A stretch of DNA of 16,175 nucleotides from Candidatus Elulimicrobium sp. (GTDB taxonomy: Bacteria > Patescibacteriota > Minisyncoccia > Moranbacterales > UBA9337), in the NCBI GenBank assembly GCA_020722485.1, contig DYKS01000014.1, positions 1 to 16,175 of the forward strand, read 5' to 3'. Below, in pieces: positions 13,368 through 16,175 of the stretch. The translations under genes were made by a program, and so were the position numbers. Within the stretch, counting starts at the first letter, position 1. Each line of letters begins with the position of its first letter. The notes beneath the pieces were generated by a model. That model worked only from the letters and a program-made list of their open reading frames with translations, did no database searches and was not told where the DNA came from.

Positions 13368-16007
13368 ATGATGCGGTTTTTTAAAAAAATATTTGGTTCT
13401 AATGAGCGAGAAGTGGCGAAATTGCGACCGCTTTTAGAAAAAATAAATAATTGGGAGAATAAAATTCATCCACTTTCTGATGAGGAACTGAAAAATAAAA
13501 CTGAAGAATTCAAAAAAAGAATCAAAAACGGAGAAACCTTAGATAATATTTTGCCGGAGGCTTTTGCTGTGGCGCGCGAAGCGGCGTGGCGAGTGATCGG
13601 AGAACGACATTATGACGAACAGATTTTAGGCGGAATTGTTTTGCATCAAGGAAAAATTGCTGAAATGAAAACCGGAGAAGGTAAAACGCTTACTTCCATT
13701 TTGCCAATTTATTTAAACGCTTTGGAAGGTAAAGGAGCGCATATAGTAACCGTTAATGATTATTTGGCTAAAAGAGATTGTAATTGGATGGGCGCAGTTT
13801 TTCATTTTTTAGGATTGGAAACCGCTTGTGTTTTGTCTGAAGGCGCTTATCGTTATACTCCTAAAACAATTGATGAAAACGAGGTAAGTATTGAAAAAGA
13901 AAATTTAGTTACTGTGTCCAAAAAAGAAGCTTACGCTTGCGATATTACATATGGCACTAATAATGAATTCGGTTTTGATTATTTGCGAGATAATATGGCG
14001 CGCAGTAAAGAAGAACTGACGCAGAGAGAATTAAATTTTGTTATCGTGGACGAAGTGGATTCTATTTTAATAGATGAGGCGCGCACTCCGCTTATCATTT
14101 CGGCGCCGGATGTGGAGTCGGCTGATCTTTATCGCCAATTCGCCAAAGTGGTTTCTCAATTAAAAGAAAAAGAGGACTATGAAATAGAAGAAAAAACACG
14201 CACGGTATTTTTGACTCAACTAGGGATTTCTAGAGTAGAAAAAATTTTAGGAGTGGAAAATATTTATGCGCCGGAAAGAATTAACTATGTTCATCATTTA
14301 GAACAGGCGCTTAAAGCCAAAACGCTTTTTAAAAAAGAACGGGATTACATTGTCAAAGATGGGCAAGTAATTATCGTAGATGATTTTACCGGGCGGTTGA
14401 TGCATGGTCGTCGTTTTAGCGAGGGACTGCATCAAGCGATTGAAGCCAAAGAAGGAGTAACAGTACAGCGAGAATCACGCACTTTGGCAACAATTACTTT
14501 TCAAAATTATTTTCGGATGTATCGAAAATTAGCTGGAATGACTGGAACGGCGATTACTAGCGCTGAAGAATTTTTTAAAGTTTATAAATTAGAAGTATTA
14601 GAAATACCGACTCATAAAAAAATGATTCGGGAAGATTTGCCGGATGTGGTTTACAAAAACGAAGCGGGAAAATTTAAAGCGATTGTGGAAAAAATTAAAG
14701 AAATTCACAAAACTGGTCAGCCGATTTTAATTGGCACTATCGCTATTGAAAAATCGGAACAATTAAGCGCTTTGTTAAAAAGGGAGGGGATTGCTCACGA
14801 AGTTTTAAACGCTAAAAACCATGAACGAGAAGCGTTGATTATCGCTAACGCGGGACAAAAAAACGCAGTGACCATTGCCACCAATATGGCGGGTCGCGGC
14901 ACCGATATTAAACTCGGAGAAGGAGTGGCGAAGCTAGGGGGATTGTATGTTATTGGAACTGAACGGCATGAAGCGCGTCGCATTGATAATCAGTTACGGG
15001 GACGTTCTGGGCGGCAGGGCGATCCGGGCAAAAGCCAATTTTATGTTTCTTTGGAAGACGAGTTGATGCGACGTTTTGGCGGCGATCGTTTGAAAAATAT
15101 GATGACTAGTTTGGGTTTGCCGGAAGACCAGCCAATTCAAAATAAAATTATTTCTAAAACCATTGAGAGCGCGCAAACTAAAATTGAAGGTTTTAATTTT
15201 GATATTCGCAAGCATATTTTAGAATATGACGATGTGATGAATAAACAAAGAGAAATTATTTACAAAAAAAGGAGAGAGATTTTAGAAAGTTCCGATTGGC
15301 GGAGAAAAATTTTGGAGAATATCCAAGAGGAAATAGAAAAAATTGTTTCTTTCCATTATTTAAATGAAAATGAAGAAAAAGAAAACAAACTGAAAAAAAT
15401 AAGGGAAGATGTCGGAAGAATTTTTGTTTTGCCGGAAAACAATCTTTCCAAACTGCGGTTGATTGATGAAGATGAATCTTTAGCAAGGGAGGAAAAAATC
15501 GCTCTTGTCGCGGAAAATTTATTTGCTTTCGCCAAGGAAGCTTACGGGAAGAAAGAAAAAGAATTAGGAGAAGCAAATATGCGCGTGGCGGAAAAGGCGA
15601 CCTCGCTTTATATAATAGACAATCATTGGATGAATCATTTAGACGAAGTGGATCATCTGCGACAAGGAATTGGTTTGCGCGGTTACGGACAAAGAGATCC
15701 GCTGGTGGAATACAAGAAAGAAGCATACGATCTTTTTTTGCGCTTAATGGAAAATATTCGCTTTGACGTGTCGCGCACTATTTTCAAAATCTCACCTGTT
15801 TTTGCGGCTCCGACGGAAGAAGTTGTCTCGCGTAAGAATTGGCAGTTAAAAGGAGCGGAAGAACAGCCGACGCAATTTGCTGCTGGTTCTCCCAGTGGTG
15901 AAAAAACAACTAAACCTAAACCGTTAATTAAGAAAAAAGAAGTTGGTCGCAACGATCCTTGTCCTTGCGGATCGGGGAAAAAATATAAAAAGTGTTGCGG
16001 GAGATAA
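13368..16007 (+). CDS. secA: Preprotein translocase ATPase SecA
   Basis: SecA is the ATP-driven motor that pushes unfolded secretory proteins through SecYEG. All domains are present. Walker A is in MKTGEGKT (about 101-108), with VTVNDYLAKRD and DYLRDNM in the first nucleotide-binding domain and D228-E-V-D as Walker B. The preprotein cross-linking region follows. The second nucleotide-binding domain has GMTGTA, TNMAGRGTDI and QLRGRSGRQGDPG. The helical scaffold and wing region run to about 790. The tail ends in a SEC-C zinc motif, CPCGSGKKYKKCC, which binds zinc and SecB or ribosomes in other bacteria. The total is 879 residues from the ATG at 13368; a second ATG at 13371 is equally plausible (MRFFKKIFGS). 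A TTG at 13347 is less likely. Confidence 0.97.
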   Translation: MMRFFKKIFGSNEREVAKLRPLLEKINNWENKIHPLSDEELKNKTEEFKKRIKNGETLDNILPEAFAVAREAAWRVIGERHYDEQILGGIVLHQGKIAEMKTGEGKTLTSILPIYLNALEGKGAHIVTVNDYLAKRDCNWMGAVFHFLGLETACVLSEGAYRYTPKTIDENEVSIEKENLVTVSKKEAYACDITYGTNNEFGFDYLRDNMARSKEELTQRELNFVIVDEVDSILIDEARTPLIISAPDVESADLYRQFAKVVSQLKEKEDYEIEEKTRTVFLTQLGISRVEKILGVENIYAPERINYVHHLEQALKAKTLFKKERDYIVKDGQVIIVDDFTGRLMHGRRFSEGLHQAIEAKEGVTVQRESRTLATITFQNYFRMYRKLAGMTGTAITSAEEFFKVYKLEVLEIPTHKKMIREDLPDVVYKNEAGKFKAIVEKIKEIHKTGQPILIGTIAIEKSEQLSALLKREGIAHEVLNAKNHEREALIIANAGQKNAVTIATNMAGRGTDIKLGEGVAKLGGLYVIGTERHEARRIDNQLRGRSGRQGDPGKSQFYVSLEDELMRRFGGDRLKNMMTSLGLPEDQPIQNKIISKTIESAQTKIEGFNFDIRKHILEYDDVMNKQREIIYKKRREILESSDWRRKILENIQEEIEKIVSFHYLNENEEKENKLKKIREDVGRIFVLPENNLSKLRLIDEDESLAREEKIALVAENLFAFAKEAYGKKEKELGEANMRVAEKATSLYIIDNHWMNHLDEVDHLRQGIGLRGYGQRDPLVEYKKEAYDLFLRLMENIRFDVSRTIFKISPVFAAPTEEVVSRKNWQLKGAEEQPTQFAAGSPSGEKTTKPKPLIKKKEVGRNDPCPCGSGKKYKKCCGR

Positions 16008-16029
16008 GAGCTAAAAAAGTAAGCTGTTT

Positions 16030-16175
16030 TTATGTGAAGAATTTCAAAAAGTTGAATCTGAATTTAAAATAACCAAAACAAACCCACTCTGAATCTATAT
16101 CCAGCCGGAAAGTTCAAAACGAGAGATTTAATCGAATCTTGCAGGAAGAATTTATTAATTTAGAAAATTTTCATC
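16030..16175 (+). pseudogene. Broken integrase-core transposase fragment, runs off the edge
   Basis: From 16073 to the edge one frame encodes KVQNERFNRILQEEFINLEN near its end, which has the N-ERFNR-LQEEF signature of the DDE integrase core (rve type) in IS481- or IS3-like transposases. The preceding segment of such a domain appears in a different frame at 16030-16089 (CEEFQKVESEFKITKTNP), ending at a TGA at 16090-16092. The two frames are offset by one base, so the gene has a frameshift. No start codon, terminal repeat or catalytic Asp-Asp part is in the window. It is probably an IS remnant downstream of secA. The right-hand end is unseen, so family assignment is tentative. Confidence 0.5.

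Noticed and set aside
15256..15726. 156-codon open frame antisense to secA
   Set aside because: Leu/Phe-rich shadow of the SecA helical domain, without a start signal.
1..16175. Alternative genetic code with TGA read as glycine (as in Gracilibacteria or Absconditabacteria)
   Set aside because: HPF ends cleanly at TGA and the conserved glycines of SecA, RecJ and MurB are encoded without TGA; no good frame needs TGA read through, and reading through the SWIM gene's TGA does not restore its C terminus.
1..16175. CRISPR array
   Set aside because: No regularly spaced identical repeats were found; the dispersed 39-bp repeat has only two copies far apart.

Overview
The window is AT-rich (GC roughly in the upper thirties by eye), densely coding bacterial chromosome that uses the standard code: TAA, TAG and TGA all end good reading frames. 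It most resembles a Patescibacteria/CPR genome of the Parcubacteria type. The reasons are weak or absent Shine-Dalgarno sequences at most genes, a fused ADP-forming acetyl-CoA synthetase, a short HPF, a KhpA-like KH protein, a SWIM-domain protein and a receiver-like protein with a zinc ribbon. The lineage is inferred from family resemblance and was not tested by a search.

Region by region. (1) 1-640: a tRNA-Glu(CTC) gene whose CCA end is the first part of a 225-bp imperfect inverted-repeat element. (2) 682-1414: a SWIM zinc-finger gene interrupted near its 3' end by a frameshift. (3) 1529-3162, minus strand: a small metal-related operon encoding a DUF5320-type protein, a cation diffusion facilitator with a C-terminal six-cysteine ribbon, and a UPF0251/DUF134 helix-turn-helix protein. 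Its promoter is near consensus and has a dyad where transcription should start. (4) 3314-3964, minus strand: an unrecognised 216-aa gene with its own consensus promoter, good ribosome binding site and terminator. (5) 4184-4513: a KH-domain RNA-binding protein, divergent from (4), ending in a bidirectional terminator. (6) 4657-6694, minus strand: overlapping GT2 and GT4 glycosyltransferase genes for envelope glycan or glycolipid synthesis. (7) 6888-16007, plus strand: ADP-forming acetyl-CoA synthetase, degenerate receiver plus zinc ribbon, RecJ, MurB, HPF and SecA. (8) 16030-16175: a broken integrase-core transposase fragment running off the right edge.

The plus-strand block is mostly housekeeping: acyl-CoA-linked ATP formation, DNA repair, peptidoglycan precursor synthesis, ribosome hibernation and protein export. 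The less ordinary content is the metal operon with its fused transporter and dyad, the receiver lacking its phosphorylation site, the tRNA-abutting inverted-repeat element, the unrecognised 216-aa gene, and a 39-bp sequence repeated in two intergenic regions about 8.7 kb apart. I found no CRISPR array, rRNA gene or complete mobile element.
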